Origin: Pseudomonas shahriarae
GTDB lineage: Bacteria > Pseudomonadota > Gammaproteobacteria > Pseudomonadales > Pseudomonadaceae
DNA length: 64,000 nucleotides
Reading direction: 5' to 3'
Assembly (NCBI RefSeq): GCF_014268455.2
Contig: NZ_CP077085.1
Coordinates: forward strand, 4,753,001 to 4,817,000
The notes under the pieces were generated by a model, which did not search any database, was not told the DNA's origin, and saw only the letters and a list, made by a program, of their open reading frames with translations. A program made the position numbers and the translations under genes. This document shows, one piece after another, positions 17,448-26,627 of the stretch (its first letter is position 1; each line of letters begins with the position of its first letter).

Positions 17448-18290
17448 TCACTGGCCCAGGGGCGTGACCTTGGCCGGCGCACTCACTTCCCGTTGCAGGT
17501 TCTGCATCTGGGTTTGCAAGGTGGTGATGTTGCGGGTGGTCTGGATACGGAACACGTCGAACTCTTTATTCGACGGCCCTTCGGTGGCGGCGCGGTTGTC
17601 CAGTTCGCTCTTGACCACCAGCAGGTCCTGTTCCAGGCGTGCAATGGCCGTGGCCGGATTGCCCTGCTTCTTCAAGGCGGCCACCTCCGTGCCCAGTTCC
17701 TTGACGTCGGCATTCAATTTGGCGGCTTCGGCCTGTGCGGCCTTGAGGGCGGTCAATTCATTGACCAGGCTCAGCACCTGGGCCTGCAACTGGGTATTGG
17801 CGGTGGCCAGGTCCGTGGTGCTGGCACTCATCTGCGCCAGGCGCTTGTCCAGGTCGGTGGCCTGGCCCGCCACGCCCAACTGCTGCTTGCCCTGCTCCAG
17901 CAATTGGCTTTCCAACTGCTTGATCTGCAGCTTGAGCGCTTCGCTACCGGTATTGACGATGGCCTCACTGGCCACCACCTTGCCGGAAATGTCCTGCAAG
18001 CGGCCGGCGGCTTCTTCGCTGATGCGCGCAAAGCTTTCCTGGGTGGCCACCAGTTGCTGCCCCATCAGGGAGATCTGCTGGAAACTCCACCAGGCCAGGC
18101 CCACGAAGGCGAACAGCAGCGCGCCGACCAGGGCCCACAACGGCCCGGTACTGGCACTCTTGACCTTGACCACCGGCGCCGGGCGCGAGCGGATGGAGGT
18201 GGCAGCTGTCGGCACAAAATCATCGTCATCGCCAACGTCGGCCCGCAGGCTCGGCACATTGTCGAAGTCGTCTTTAGTATCGTTACGCAT
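17448..18290 (-). CDS. Membrane-anchored coiled-coil protein of unknown function
   Basis: 280 residues. A charged cytoplasmic N-terminus (DDFDNVPSLRADVGDDDDF), one membrane helix at about 50-68 (PLWALVGALLFAFVGLAWW), then a long Ala/Gln/Leu/Lys-rich coiled coil from about 75 to 230 and a short tail. Bitopic, with the coiled coil probably periplasmic. No enzyme motif. It is upstream of and co-directional with the isomerase gene. I do not recognise a named family; it resembles ATPase-associated or polarity-type scaffold proteins only in architecture. Confidence 0.65.
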   Translation of the reverse strand: MRNDTKDDFDNVPSLRADVGDDDDFVPTAATSIRSRPAPVVKVKSASTGPLWALVGALLFAFVGLAWWSFQQISLMGQQLVATQESFARISEEAAGRLQDISGKVVASEAIVNTGSEALKLQIKQLESQLLEQGKQQLGVAGQATDLDKRLAQMSASTTDLATANTQLQAQVLSLVNELTALKAAQAEAAKLNADVKELGTEVAALKKQGNPATAIARLEQDLLVVKSELDNRAATEGPSNKEFDVFRIQTTRNITTLQTQMQNLQREVSAPAKVTPLGQ

Positions 18291-18401
18291 GAATCAACCT
18301 TGAGATAGCCACATAAAAAACCAAGCGGCGGGAGTATAAACCCCTGACCCGTCGCCTTGGTCGAGCGGCAACCGAAAAATCGGTTCCCGGTGTTGCGAAG
18401 G

Positions 18402-19400
18402 CTACTGGGAGCCCGGTTCCTGGACTTTCCACCAGTGGCAAAATTCGTCGAGCGCTGTCCACAGGCTGACCCTGGGTTGGTAATCGAGGTAGTGCTGCGC
18501 GCGGCTGATGTCCAGGGTGAAATCCTTGTTCATCACCTGCATGCCCAGGCGTGACAGTGACGGCTCCGGACGCCCCGGCCACATCGCGCAGAAGGCTTCA
18601 TTGAGCGCCGCGACGCTGTAGGACAAGCCGTAGGAACGGTAACGCGTGACCTGGGGCATTTCCATCTGGCGCATCACGTAGTTGATCACGTCCCACACCG
18701 GCACCGGCGTGCCATTGCTGATGTTATAGGCCTTGCCCAACGCCGAGCCAGTGGCCAGCAGGCTGCTGAGCAGGGCCTCGTTGAGGTTGTGCACACTGGT
18801 GAAATCAACCTTGTTCAGGCCGTCGCCGACGATGGCCAGGCGGTTTTTGCGCTGCATTTTCAACAGTCGCGGGAAGATGCTCATATCCCCGGCCCCGGTG
18901 ACAAAGCGCGGGCGCAGGGCCAGCACTTCTAGACCGAACTCCTGGGCACCGAAGACTTTTTGCTCGGCCAGGTACTTGGTGGCCGCATAGGGATGCTTGA
19001 AGCGCTTGGGCACTTGCTCTTCGGTCAGCCCCAGGTGATCGCGGCCATCGAAATAGATCGACGGCGACGACAAGTGCACCAGGCGCCCGACCCGCTGTTT
19101 CAGGCAGGCTTCGACCACGTTTTCGGTCACCTGCACATTGCCCTGGTAAAAGTCCTGGTAACGCCCCCACAACCCTACGGCACCGGCACAATGCACGACG
19201 GCTTCGACGTCGCGGCACAGGTTGCGCACCAGATCCGGATCATTCAGATCACCCTGGATAAACTCGGCGCCGCGCCGTACCAGGTGCTCGACACCCTCGG
19301 CCCGCCGCCCGTTGACCCGCACGTCCAGGCCCTGCTCCAGGGCGAAGCGCGCAAAGCGCCCGCCAATGAAGCCGCTTGCGCCGGTGACCAGAATTTTCAT
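18402..19400 (-). CDS. NAD(P)-dependent epimerase/dehydratase (extended SDR)
   Basis: 332 residues. N-terminal Rossmann motif TGASGFIGG (residues 6-14), the Ser block HLSSPSIYFDG (about 109-119) and catalytic YAATK (Tyr138, Lys142). The sequence belongs to the 3-beta-hydroxysteroid dehydrogenase/NSDHL-like branch of extended short-chain dehydrogenases. Substrate unknown. Co-directional with argP and 53 bases from it. Confidence 0.82.
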   Translation of the reverse strand: MKILVTGASGFIGGRFARFALEQGLDVRVNGRRAEGVEHLVRRGAEFIQGDLNDPDLVRNLCRDVEAVVHCAGAVGLWGRYQDFYQGNVQVTENVVEACLKQRVGRLVHLSSPSIYFDGRDHLGLTEEQVPKRFKHPYAATKYLAEQKVFGAQEFGLEVLALRPRFVTGAGDMSIFPRLLKMQRKNRLAIVGDGLNKVDFTSVHNLNEALLSSLLATGSALGKAYNISNGTPVPVWDVINYVMRQMEMPQVTRYRSYGLSYSVAALNEAFCAMWPGRPEPSLSRLGMQVMNKDFTLDISRAQHYLDYQPRVSLWTALDEFCHWWKVQEPGSQ

Positions 19401-19453
19401 GTATTACTCCGTGCTCTTTACATTTTTCATCACAGTTGCGTTGACGCCAGCCG

Positions 19454-20347
19454 TCACCCCAACGGCACCAACAACTGGCCGGTCGCCCGCGCCAGATGCT
19501 CGGTCAACAAGCCGAGCAATTGCCCACCACTGCGCCAATGATGCCAGTACAACGGCACATCAATGGGTTTATCTGGCAATAACTCCACCAGCACCCCACG
19601 CTGCAGTTGCTCACGCACCTGTAACTCCGGCACCAGCCCCCAGCCCAGGCCGGCCTCGGCCAGGCGGATAAACCCTTCGGAAGACGGGCATAAATGGTGC
19701 TCGAAACCGCCGTCCACGCCCAGCGAGGCGAGGTAGCGATGCTGCAGGAAATCATCCGGGCCAAATACCAGCGCCGGGGTCCGGGCCAACTGATCGGCGC
19801 GCACCTCGCCGGGAAAGTGCCGGGCGATAAACGCCGGGCTGGCCAGGGCCCGATAGCGCATGGCCCCCAGCAGCAGGCTGCGGGCACCGGCCACCGGGCG
19901 CTCGCTGGCGCAGACGCAGGCCGCCACTTCGCCGGCGCGCATGCGCTTGAGGCCGACGGTCTGGTCTTCCACCACCAACTCCAGCAACACATGCTGTTCG
20001 GCGCAAAAATCCCCCACCGCCTGCCCCCACCATGTGGCCAGGCTGTCGGCGTTGATGGCAATCCGTAGGCGCTCCGGCATGCCCTCCTCGTCCAACGCCG
20101 GCACCTGGCTTTGCAGGTCGCGCTCCAGCAGGCGCACCTGCTGCACATGGTTAAGCAGGCGCCGGCCGATTTCCGTGGGGGTGGGCGGCGTCGCGCGCAC
20201 CAGTACTGGCTGGCCGATACGCGCTTCGAGCAATTTGATGCGCTGGGAAATAGCCGATTGCGACACGCCCAGCACCTGGGCGCCACGTTCGAAGCCGGCC
20301 TGTTCCACCACCGCCGCCAGGGCAGAGAGCAATTTGTAGTCGAACAT
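19454..20347 (-). CDS. argP: LysR-type regulator ArgP (IciA)
   Basis: 297 residues. LysR helix-turn-helix near 17-36 (AGFERGAQVLGVSQSAISQR), followed by the ArgP-specific VLVRATPPTPTEIGRRLL and a substrate-binding domain. ArgP activates the arginine/lysine exporter gene argO in response to basic amino acids. It is divergent from an ACT-domain gene and argO, the expected regulatory pairing. P. aeruginosa has the same order as I recall it (iciA, hypothetical, lysE, sodB). Confidence 0.9.
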   Translation of the reverse strand: MFDYKLLSALAAVVEQAGFERGAQVLGVSQSAISQRIKLLEARIGQPVLVRATPPTPTEIGRRLLNHVQQVRLLERDLQSQVPALDEEGMPERLRIAINADSLATWWGQAVGDFCAEQHVLLELVVEDQTVGLKRMRAGEVAACVCASERPVAGARSLLLGAMRYRALASPAFIARHFPGEVRADQLARTPALVFGPDDFLQHRYLASLGVDGGFEHHLCPSSEGFIRLAEAGLGWGLVPELQVREQLQRGVLVELLPDKPIDVPLYWHHWRSGGQLLGLLTEHLARATGQLLVPLG

Positions 20348-20449
20348 CAGTTTTCCTAATGAGCGATGAGCAATATTGGTTTTTCTTATACAGCGCCAGA
20401 CCGGAGAATGACCAGCATCCCGTGTTTATCTTCTTTCAAGGATCTTCCA

Positions 20450-20848
20450 ATGGCTGGCGAAACCGCCCTGGCAACCCTACTGCGCAGCATGAGCCCACAG
20501 CTCAACGCGGGCGACTATGTGTTCTGCACCCTGGCCGACAACCGCCTGCCCGCCTGCGAAGTGATCGGCAGCTTTCGCGAACAGGAAGGCTTGACGGTGA
20601 TTGTCGAGCGCCAACAGGCCGAACAGGCCGGCCTGGCCTTTGAGTATGTGGCGGCGTGGATCACCTTGAACGTGCATTCAGCCCTGGAGGCCGTCGGCCT
20701 GACCGCCGCCTTCGCCACTGCCCTGGGACGTGCCGGGATCAGTTGCAACGTGGTCGCCGGCTACTACCACGACCATTTGTTTGTCGGCCGCAACGATGCC
20801 GAGCGGGCAATGGATGTATTGAAACAACTGGCAGCGGGCGCGGAGTAA
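20450..20848 (+). CDS. ACT-domain protein (DUF2241 family)
   Basis: 132 residues. Two ACT-like halves: MSPQLNAGDYVFCTLADNRL near the N-terminus and AWITLNVHSALEAVGLTAAF later, as in the DUF2241/ACT_7 family of small-ligand sensors. The ATG at 20450 is chosen because AAGGAT lies seven bases upstream; a longer frame opens at 20366 without a clear ribosome site. It is five bases from argO, so probably co-transcribed with it and co-regulated by ArgP. Ligand unknown, plausibly an amino acid. Confidence 0.75.
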   Translation: MAGETALATLLRSMSPQLNAGDYVFCTLADNRLPACEVIGSFREQEGLTVIVERQQAEQAGLAFEYVAAWITLNVHSALEAVGLTAAFATALGRAGISCNVVAGYYHDHLFVGRNDAERAMDVLKQLAAGAE

Positions 20849-20853
20849 ATCCT

Positions 20854-21453
20854 ATGTGGCAAAGTTATGTGAACGGCTTGCTGGTGGCCCTCGGGCTGAT
20901 CATGGCTATCGGTACGCAAAACGCGTTTGTGCTGGCGCAGAGCCTGCGTCGCGAACATCACCTGCCAGTGGCGGCCTTGTGCGTGGTGTGTGATGCGCTG
21001 CTGGTGGCCGCCGGGGTGTTTGGCCTCGCGACGGTGCTGGCGCACAACCCGTTATTGCTGGCGATTGCCCGCTGGGGCGGCGCGGCTTTCCTGCTGTGGT
21101 ATGGCGCCCTGGCCTTGCGCCGCGCCTGTTCGCGGCAAAGCCTGGGGCAAGGCGAGAGCCAGAAGGTGCGCTCATTGCGCGCGGTGATGCTCAGCGCCCT
21201 GGCCGTAACCCTGCTCAACCCTCATGTGTACCTGGACACGGTGTTACTGATCGGTTCCCTGGGCGCCCAGCAAACCGAGCCGGGCGCTTATGTCGCAGGC
21301 GCCGCCAGTGCGTCGTTCCTCTGGTTTTCCGCCCTGGCCCTGGGCGCGGCGTGGCTGGCCCCGTGGCTCGCGCGCCCGGCGACCTGGCGCCTGCTGGACC
21401 TTTTGGTGGCGGTGATGATGTTCAGCGTGGCCTATCAATTGATCAGCACCTGA
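20854..21453 (+). CDS. argO: LysE/ArgO-type amino acid exporter
   Basis: 199 residues with five or six membrane helices. GLIMAIGTQNAFVLAQSL (about 14-31) is the LysE/ArgO signature, and the second half has LLNPHVYLDTVLLIGSLG. Exports basic amino acids such as arginine. The ATG at 20854 (MWQSYVNGL) matches family starts. Adjacent to argP on the other side of the ACT gene. Confidence 0.88.
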   Translation: MWQSYVNGLLVALGLIMAIGTQNAFVLAQSLRREHHLPVAALCVVCDALLVAAGVFGLATVLAHNPLLLAIARWGGAAFLLWYGALALRRACSRQSLGQGESQKVRSLRAVMLSALAVTLLNPHVYLDTVLLIGSLGAQQTEPGAYVAGAASASFLWFSALALGAAWLAPWLARPATWRLLDLLVAVMMFSVAYQLIST

Positions 21454-21631
21454 GGAATATTCCAAAACGCTCTGGAACCTCTATCCCACACAGTTGTTGC
21501 GTGGTTTTGCCGCACCCCCGGTGCTATGATCCAGCCCCTGCGCCGCAAAGAGTACAAACTCCCCGGCGCTTGTTTGGCCGCCCGTGATCGGCCTTGCGCT
21601 CACCGCAACTGACCTGATTAGGAGAATTATC

Positions 21632-22228
21632 ATGGCTTTCGAATTGCCGCCGCTGCCCTACGCACACGATGCCCTGCAGCCGCACATCTCCAAGGAAACC
21701 CTGGAGTATCACCACGACAAGCACCACAACACCTATGTCGTGAACCTGAACAACCTGGTGCCTGGCACCGAGTTCGAAGGCAAGACCCTGGAAGAGATCG
21801 TCAAATCCTCTTCGGGTGGCATCTTCAACAACGCCGCCCAGGTCTGGAACCACACTTTCTACTGGAACTGCCTGGCGCCAAACGCCGGCGGCCAACCGAC
21901 TGGCGCACTGGCCGAGGCGATCAACGCCGCTTTCGGTTCGTTCGACAAGTTCAAGGAAGAGTTCACCAAGACTTCGGTCGGCACCTTCGGTTCCGGTTGG
22001 GGCTGGCTGGTGAAAAAGGCTGACGGTTCCCTGGCCCTGGCCAGCACCATCGGCGCCGGCAACCCGCTGACCAGCGGCGATACCCCGCTGCTGACCTGCG
22101 ACGTCTGGGAACACGCCTACTACATCGACTACCGTAACGTGCGTCCAAAGTATGTGGAAGCGTTCTGGAACCTGGTCAACTGGAAGTTCGTTGCCGAGCA
22201 GTTCGAAGGCAAAACCTTCACTGCGTAA
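21632..22228 (+). CDS. sodB: Iron superoxide dismutase
   Basis: 198 residues. Metal ligands His27, His74, Asp157 and His161 are all in place ([23 protein letters not shown]). Gln70 in NNAAQVWNH marks the iron rather than manganese type. Cytoplasmic, dismutates superoxide. The ATG has AGGAG seven bases upstream. Followed by a strong bidirectional terminator. Between argO and bifA, as in P. aeruginosa. Confidence 0.97.
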   Translation: MAFELPPLPYAHDALQPHISKETLEYHHDKHHNTYVVNLNNLVPGTEFEGKTLEEIVKSSSGGIFNNAAQVWNHTFYWNCLAPNAGGQPTGALAEAINAAFGSFDKFKEEFTKTSVGTFGSGWGWLVKKADGSLALASTIGAGNPLTSGDTPLLTCDVWEHAYYIDYRNVRPKYVEAFWNLVNWKFVAEQFEGKTFTA

Positions 22229-22242
22229 GTAACCCTTGCAGT

Positions 22243-22274
22243 AAAAAAGAGCCCGGCAATTGCCGGGCTTTTTT
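22243..22274. terminator. Bidirectional rho-independent terminator after sodB
   Basis: Stem AGCCCGGCAA/TTGCCGGGCT flanked by six A residues on the left and six T residues on the right. Confidence 0.92.
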
Positions 22275-22384
22275 GTGCCAGATTGAAACCACCTCACCCC
22301 AACACCCGTGGAACTCACCGACAGGAATTGACCACTGAGCCGGTGAGAGAAATAACTCCCTCATCTATTTTAGGAGTATCAACC

Positions 22385-22573
22385 ATGCTTGGAATAATGG
22401 AACTCGCCAAGGGCGCCATGCCAGGGATCGGAGAGCTTGTGGGTGCCTTGGCGGGAGTGCTGGGGAATGCAATAAAGGGCAAGTCAGGTGAAGACGAGGA
22501 GAAAGAACCCGGCAAAATAGCCGAAGATGTACACGCCAAAGTCGATATGCAGATTACCTACCCGCACCCTTGA
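22385..22573 (+). CDS. Small hypothetical protein, 62 residues
   Basis: Starts MLGIMELAKGAMPGIGELVG and continues with a Gly/Ala/Leu-rich amphipathic stretch (to about residue 30), then an acidic-basic linker KGKSGEDEEKEPG and a C-terminal tail ending YPHP. An unusually good Shine-Dalgarno, AGGAG, lies seven bases before the ATG. No family is recognised. The hydrophobic N-terminal half could associate with membranes. It lies after the sodB terminator, so it needs its own promoter. Confidence 0.5.
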   Translation: MLGIMELAKGAMPGIGELVGALAGVLGNAIKGKSGEDEEKEPGKIAEDVHAKVDMQITYPHP

Positions 22574-22790
22574 GGCCATCGACGTGCTCTTGCGACAGGC
22601 AGAAAAGCCTACGCCTGTACGCCCGCCAGCCGTGCAAAAGGGCGGAAGATTTGATCCGCCCATCGCCTTCCAGATCTTGCCCCGCTAGCGTCCAGACGCC
22701 ACGCACCGCAATGTTCCTTTGACTGCCACCACGGGATTGCCAATACTCATGGCATATTGAGGCTACCCGCATGGAACAAGGAATAACCCT

Positions 22791-24842
22791 TTGAAGCTGG
22801 AACTCAAAAACAGCTTGTCGGTGAAGTTGCTCCGGGTGGTGCTGTTGTCGGCACTGATAGTGGGCGTGGCACTGAGCGTGGCGCAGATCGTCTTTGATGC
22901 CTACAAGACGCGCCAGGCGGTGGCAGGCGATGCCCAGCGCATCCTCGACATGTTTCGCGACCCCTCGACCCAGGCCGTCTACAGCCTGGACCGTGAGATG
23001 GGTATGCAAGTCATCGAAGGCCTGTTTCAGGATGATGCGGTGCGCATGGCCTCCATTGGCCATCCCAATGAACCCATGCTCGCCGAAAAAAGCCGGGACT
23101 TGCAGCAGTCCCCCAGCCGCTGGCTGACGGACGTGATTCTGGGCCGGGAACGCACCTTTACCACCCCGCTGGTAGGGCGCGGGCCTTATAGCGAGTATTA
23201 CGGCGACCTGAGCATCACCCTCGACACCGCCACCTATGGCCGGGGCTTTATCGTCAATTCGGGGATCATTTTTATCTCCGGGGTGCTGCGCGCCCTGGCC
23301 ATGGGCCTGGTGTTGTACCTGGTCTATCACTGGCTGCTGACCAAGCCCCTGTCGCGGATCATCAGCCACCTGAGTTCGATCAATCCCGACCGCCCCAGCG
23401 AGCACAAGATCCCGCAACTCAAGGGCCACGAAAAGAATGAACTGGGGCTATGGATCAACACTGCCAACCAGTTGCTGGCGTCTATCGAGCGCAACACCCA
23501 TTTGCGCCACGAAGCAGAAAACAGCCTGTTGCGCATGGCCCAGTACGACTTTCTTACCGGCCTGCCGAACCGCCAGAAACTGCAGGAACAGCTGGACAAG
23601 ATCCTGGTCGACGCCGGGCGCCGGCAACGCCGGGTCGCGGTGCTGTGCGTGGGGCTGGATGACTTCAAGAGCGTCAACGAGCAGTACACCTACCAGGCCG
23701 GCGACCAGTTGCTGCTGGCCCTGGCCGACCGCTTGCGTGCCCACAGTGGGCGCCTCGGCGCCCTGGCGCGCCTGGGCGGCGACCAGTTCGCCCTGGTCCA
23801 GGCCGATATCGAGCAACCCTACGAAGCCGCCGAGCTGGCACAGAGCATCCTCGATGACCTGGAAGCCGAGTTCGCCCTCGACCACGAACAGATCCGCCTG
23901 CGCGCCACCATCGGTATCACCTTGTTCCCCGAAGACGGCGACAGCACCGAGAAACTGCTGCAAAAGGCCGAGCAGACCATGACCCTGGCCAAGAGCCGCT
24001 CGCGCAATCGCTATCAGTTCTATATCGCCAGTGTCGACAGCGAGATACGCCGTCGCCGCGAACTGGAGAAAGACCTGCGCGAAGCCCTGGGCCGCAACCA
24101 GTTTCATCTGGTGTACCAACCGCAGATCAGCTATGCCGATCATCGCGTGGTCGGCGTCGAGGCGCTGATTCGCTGGCAACACCCGGAACACGGCCTGGTG
24201 CCACCGGACCTGTTTATCCCGCTGGCGGAACAGAACGGCACCATCATCCCCATTGGCGAGTGGGTGCTGGACCAGGCCTGCCGGCAATTGCGCGAATGGC
24301 ATGACCAGGGCTTTACCGAGCTGCGCATGGCGGTCAACCTGTCCACGGTGCAACTGCACCACGCCGAACTGCCACGGGTGGTCAACAACCTGCTGCAGAT
24401 CTATCGCCTGCCGCCGCGCAGCCTGGAACTGGAAGTGACCGAGACCGGCCTGATGGAAGACATCAGCACCGCCGCCCAGCACTTGCTGAGCCTGCGCCGC
24501 TCCGGCGCGCTGATTGCCATCGACGATTTCGGTACCGGCTACTCGTCACTGAGTTACCTGAAAAGCCTGCCTCTGGACAAAATCAAGATCGACAAGAGCT
24601 TTGTCCAGGACCTGCTGGACGACGACGACGATGCGACCATCGTGCGGGCGATCATCCAGCTGGGCAAAAGCCTGGGCATGCAGGTCATCGCCGAAGGTGT
24701 GGAAACACCCGAGCAGGAAGCCTACATCATCAGCGAAGGCTGCCACGAAGGTCAGGGCTATCACTACAGCAAACCCCTGCCCGCCCGTGAGCTGGCGGCC
24801 TACCTCAAGCAAGCCGAGCGCAATAACGCCGCCATCCTGTAA
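22791..24842 (+). CDS. bifA: c-di-GMP phosphodiesterase BifA (degenerate GGDEF plus EAL)
   Basis: 683 residues. Two membrane helices (about 11-33 and 155-180) bracket a periplasmic region, followed by a HAMP-like stretch, a GGDEF domain whose active site reads GGDQF (about 328-332), and an EAL domain with VEALIRW, EVTETG, DDFGTGYSS, KIDKSFV and AEGVET, all residues for catalysis present. BifA of P. aeruginosa has the same GGDQF-EAL makeup, near-identical length and the same sodB neighbour. It degrades c-di-GMP and promotes swarming over biofilm. Start is TTG at 22791, the only start near the AAGGAAT site; the nearby ATG at 22771 is in another frame and stops at once. Confidence 0.9.
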   Translation: MKLELKNSLSVKLLRVVLLSALIVGVALSVAQIVFDAYKTRQAVAGDAQRILDMFRDPSTQAVYSLDREMGMQVIEGLFQDDAVRMASIGHPNEPMLAEKSRDLQQSPSRWLTDVILGRERTFTTPLVGRGPYSEYYGDLSITLDTATYGRGFIVNSGIIFISGVLRALAMGLVLYLVYHWLLTKPLSRIISHLSSINPDRPSEHKIPQLKGHEKNELGLWINTANQLLASIERNTHLRHEAENSLLRMAQYDFLTGLPNRQKLQEQLDKILVDAGRRQRRVAVLCVGLDDFKSVNEQYTYQAGDQLLLALADRLRAHSGRLGALARLGGDQFALVQADIEQPYEAAELAQSILDDLEAEFALDHEQIRLRATIGITLFPEDGDSTEKLLQKAEQTMTLAKSRSRNRYQFYIASVDSEIRRRRELEKDLREALGRNQFHLVYQPQISYADHRVVGVEALIRWQHPEHGLVPPDLFIPLAEQNGTIIPIGEWVLDQACRQLREWHDQGFTELRMAVNLSTVQLHHAELPRVVNNLLQIYRLPPRSLELEVTETGLMEDISTAAQHLLSLRRSGALIAIDDFGTGYSSLSYLKSLPLDKIKIDKSFVQDLLDDDDDATIVRAIIQLGKSLGMQVIAEGVETPEQEAYIISEGCHEGQGYHYSKPLPARELAAYLKQAERNNAAIL

Positions 24843-24851
24843 AGCCTTAAT

Positions 24852-24878
24852 GCCGCCCAAGGCACGGCCTTGGGCGGC
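24852..24878. terminator. Strong hairpin after bifA
   Basis: A perfect 12-bp stem, GCCGCCCAAGGC/GCCTTGGGCGGC, with a three-base loop, nine bases after the bifA stop. It has no following T-run, so it may be a transcript-protecting hairpin or a weak terminator. Confidence 0.55.
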
Positions 24879-24923
24879 TGGCGCCTGACTATGAAACTTT
24901 TCCTGCGTTAACCCTTTACAGAA

Positions 24924-24942
24924 AATGCAAATCTTTCGCATT
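24924..24942. promoter_or_regulatory. Probable Fur box before the imelysin gene
   Basis: AATGCAAATCTTTCGCATT is a 19-bp imperfect palindrome closely resembling Pseudomonas Fur boxes (AATGC..GCATT arms, A/T-rich core). It lies about 60 bases before the start codon, fitting iron-regulated expression of an imelysin lipoprotein. Confidence 0.5.
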
Positions 24943-25002
24943 ATGTTGCAGTTTTGCGCGCTGCACTGCGCCCCGATCCACTACCGAAGCAGGATGTTCG
25001 CC

Positions 25003-26346
25003 ATGATTCGTATGCCCCTGGCCACCGCCAGTCTGCTGGCCATCGCCATTTCTCTCGCCGGCTGCGGCGAGGGCAAAGACAAGGCTGCCGCGCCTCAGGC
25101 GCCGACGCCAACTGCCAGCACTACCGCTCCAGCGGCTGCCGCTACCGCCGGCCAGGTTGACGAGGCGGCCGCCAAGGCAGTCGTCGCGCATTACGCAGAC
25201 CTGGTGTTCGCGGTGTACAGCGACTCCGAGTCCACCGCAAAAACCCTGCAGACCGCGATCGACACCTTCCTCGCCAACCCCAACGACGAGACCCTGAAGG
25301 CCGCCCGTACCGCCTGGATCGCCGCGCGCGTACCGTACCTGCAGAGCGAAGTGTTCCGCTTCGGCAACACCATCATTGACGATTGGGAAGGTCAGGTGAA
25401 CGCCTGGCCGCTGGACGAAGGCCTGATCGACTATGTCGACAAGTCCTACGAACACGCCCTCGGCAACCCGGGCGCCACGGCCAATATCATCGCCAACACC
25501 GAGATCCAGGTCGGCGAAGACAAGGTCGACGTCAAGGAAATCACCCCGGAAAAACTCGCCAGCCTCAATGAGCTGGGCGGCTCCGAAGCCAACGTCGCCA
25601 CCGGCTACCACGCCATCGAATTCCTGCTGTGGGGCCAAGACCTGAACGGCACCGGCCCTGGCGCCGGCAACCGTCCAGCGTCGGACTACCTGCAAGGCGA
25701 CGGCGCCACCGGTGGGCATAACGAGCGTCGCCGCACTTACCTGCGCGCCGTGACCCAACTGCTGGTCAGCGACCTCGAAGAAATGGTCGGCAACTGGAAA
25801 CCCAACGTCGAAGACAACTACCGCGCCACCCTGGAAGCAGAACCTGCGACCGACGGCCTGCGCAAGATGCTGTTCGGCATGGGCAGCCTGTCCCTGGGTG
25901 AACTGGCGGGCGAGCGCATGAAGGTGTCCCTGGAAGCCAACTCGCCGGAAGACGAGCACGACTGCTTCAGCGACAACACCCACAATTCGCAGTTCTACGA
26001 CGCCAAGGGCATCCGCAACGTCTACCTGGGCGAGTACACCCGCGCCGATGGCACCAAGCTGACCGGCGCCAGCCTGTCGTCCCTGGTGGCCAAGATCGAC
26101 CCGGCCGCCGATGCAGCCCTCAAGGCTGACCTGGCTGCTACCGAAGCGAAGATCCAGGTCATGGTCGACCACGCCAACAAGGGTGAGCACTACGACCAGT
26201 TGATCGCGGCCGGCAACACGGCGGGCAACCAAATCGTGCGCGATGCCATCGCCGCCCTGGTCAAGCAGACCGGCTCCATCGAGCAAGCAGCTGGCAAGCT
26301 GGGCATCGGAGACCTGAACCCGGATACCGCTGATCACGAGTTCTGA
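25003..26346 (+). CDS. Imelysin-family lipoprotein (IcmP/iron-regulated protein A-like)
   Basis: 447 residues. Lipoprotein signal peptide MIRMPLATASLLAIAISLAG with lipobox LAGC, then an Ala/Pro/Thr-rich linker and the imelysin domain. The GxHxxE motif is in GYHAIEFLLWGQD near residue 201, and a second conserved block reads ERRRTYLRA. Imelysins are surface or periplasmic iron-uptake-linked proteins; P. aeruginosa IcmP was described as an insulin-cleaving metalloprotease, though family proteolytic activity is doubtful. The ATG at 25003 is chosen for the intact signal peptide and the AGGA site. A Fur-like box upstream supports iron control. Confidence 0.82.
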   Translation: MIRMPLATASLLAIAISLAGCGEGKDKAAAPQAPTPTASTTAPAAAATAGQVDEAAAKAVVAHYADLVFAVYSDSESTAKTLQTAIDTFLANPNDETLKAARTAWIAARVPYLQSEVFRFGNTIIDDWEGQVNAWPLDEGLIDYVDKSYEHALGNPGATANIIANTEIQVGEDKVDVKEITPEKLASLNELGGSEANVATGYHAIEFLLWGQDLNGTGPGAGNRPASDYLQGDGATGGHNERRRTYLRAVTQLLVSDLEEMVGNWKPNVEDNYRATLEAEPATDGLRKMLFGMGSLSLGELAGERMKVSLEANSPEDEHDCFSDNTHNSQFYDAKGIRNVYLGEYTRADGTKLTGASLSSLVAKIDPAADAALKADLAATEAKIQVMVDHANKGEHYDQLIAAGNTAGNQIVRDAIAALVKQTGSIEQAAGKLGIGDLNPDTADHEF

Positions 26347-26363
26347 TCCACGCGGTTTGAATG

Positions 26364-26388
26364 AGGCGGCCTTCGGGTCGCCTTTTTT
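26364..26388 (+). terminator. Rho-independent terminator after the imelysin gene
   Basis: Stem GGCGGCC/GGTCGCC around a TTCG tetraloop, followed by six T residues, about 20 bases after the stop codon. Confidence 0.88.
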
Positions 26389-26419
26389 GTATTCATCGTT
26401 TGCCCTCGCCACCTCCCCT

Positions 26420-26507
26420 GTAGGAGCTGGCTTGCCTGCGATGGCGGTGGGTCAGGCCCGAATGCTTGACTGAACCGCCGCCATCGCAGGCAAGCCAGCT
26501 CCCACAC
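26420..26507. repeat. REP pair before trkH
   Basis: Inverted REP units, TAGGAGCTGGCTTGCCTGCG and the complement of GTGGGAGCTGGCTTGCCTGC, with a spacer of about 30 bases; a partial third copy (CAAGCCAGCTCCC) follows. Confidence 0.88.
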
Positions 26508-26627
26508 AAGCCAGCTCCCCATTAAGCCAAGTCCTACATCATATCCGCGCCCCCTTTGCAGCCCCCGGTTTACAAGCCCTGCACCGTAGGTAGAATGGCG
26601 CCTCCGACTGTTACCCGAGCGCTATTC

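Noticed and set aside
16137..18308. 723-codon open frame on the plus strand
   Set aside because: Antisense to the isomerase and coiled-coil genes; an artefact of high GC content, with no family resemblance.
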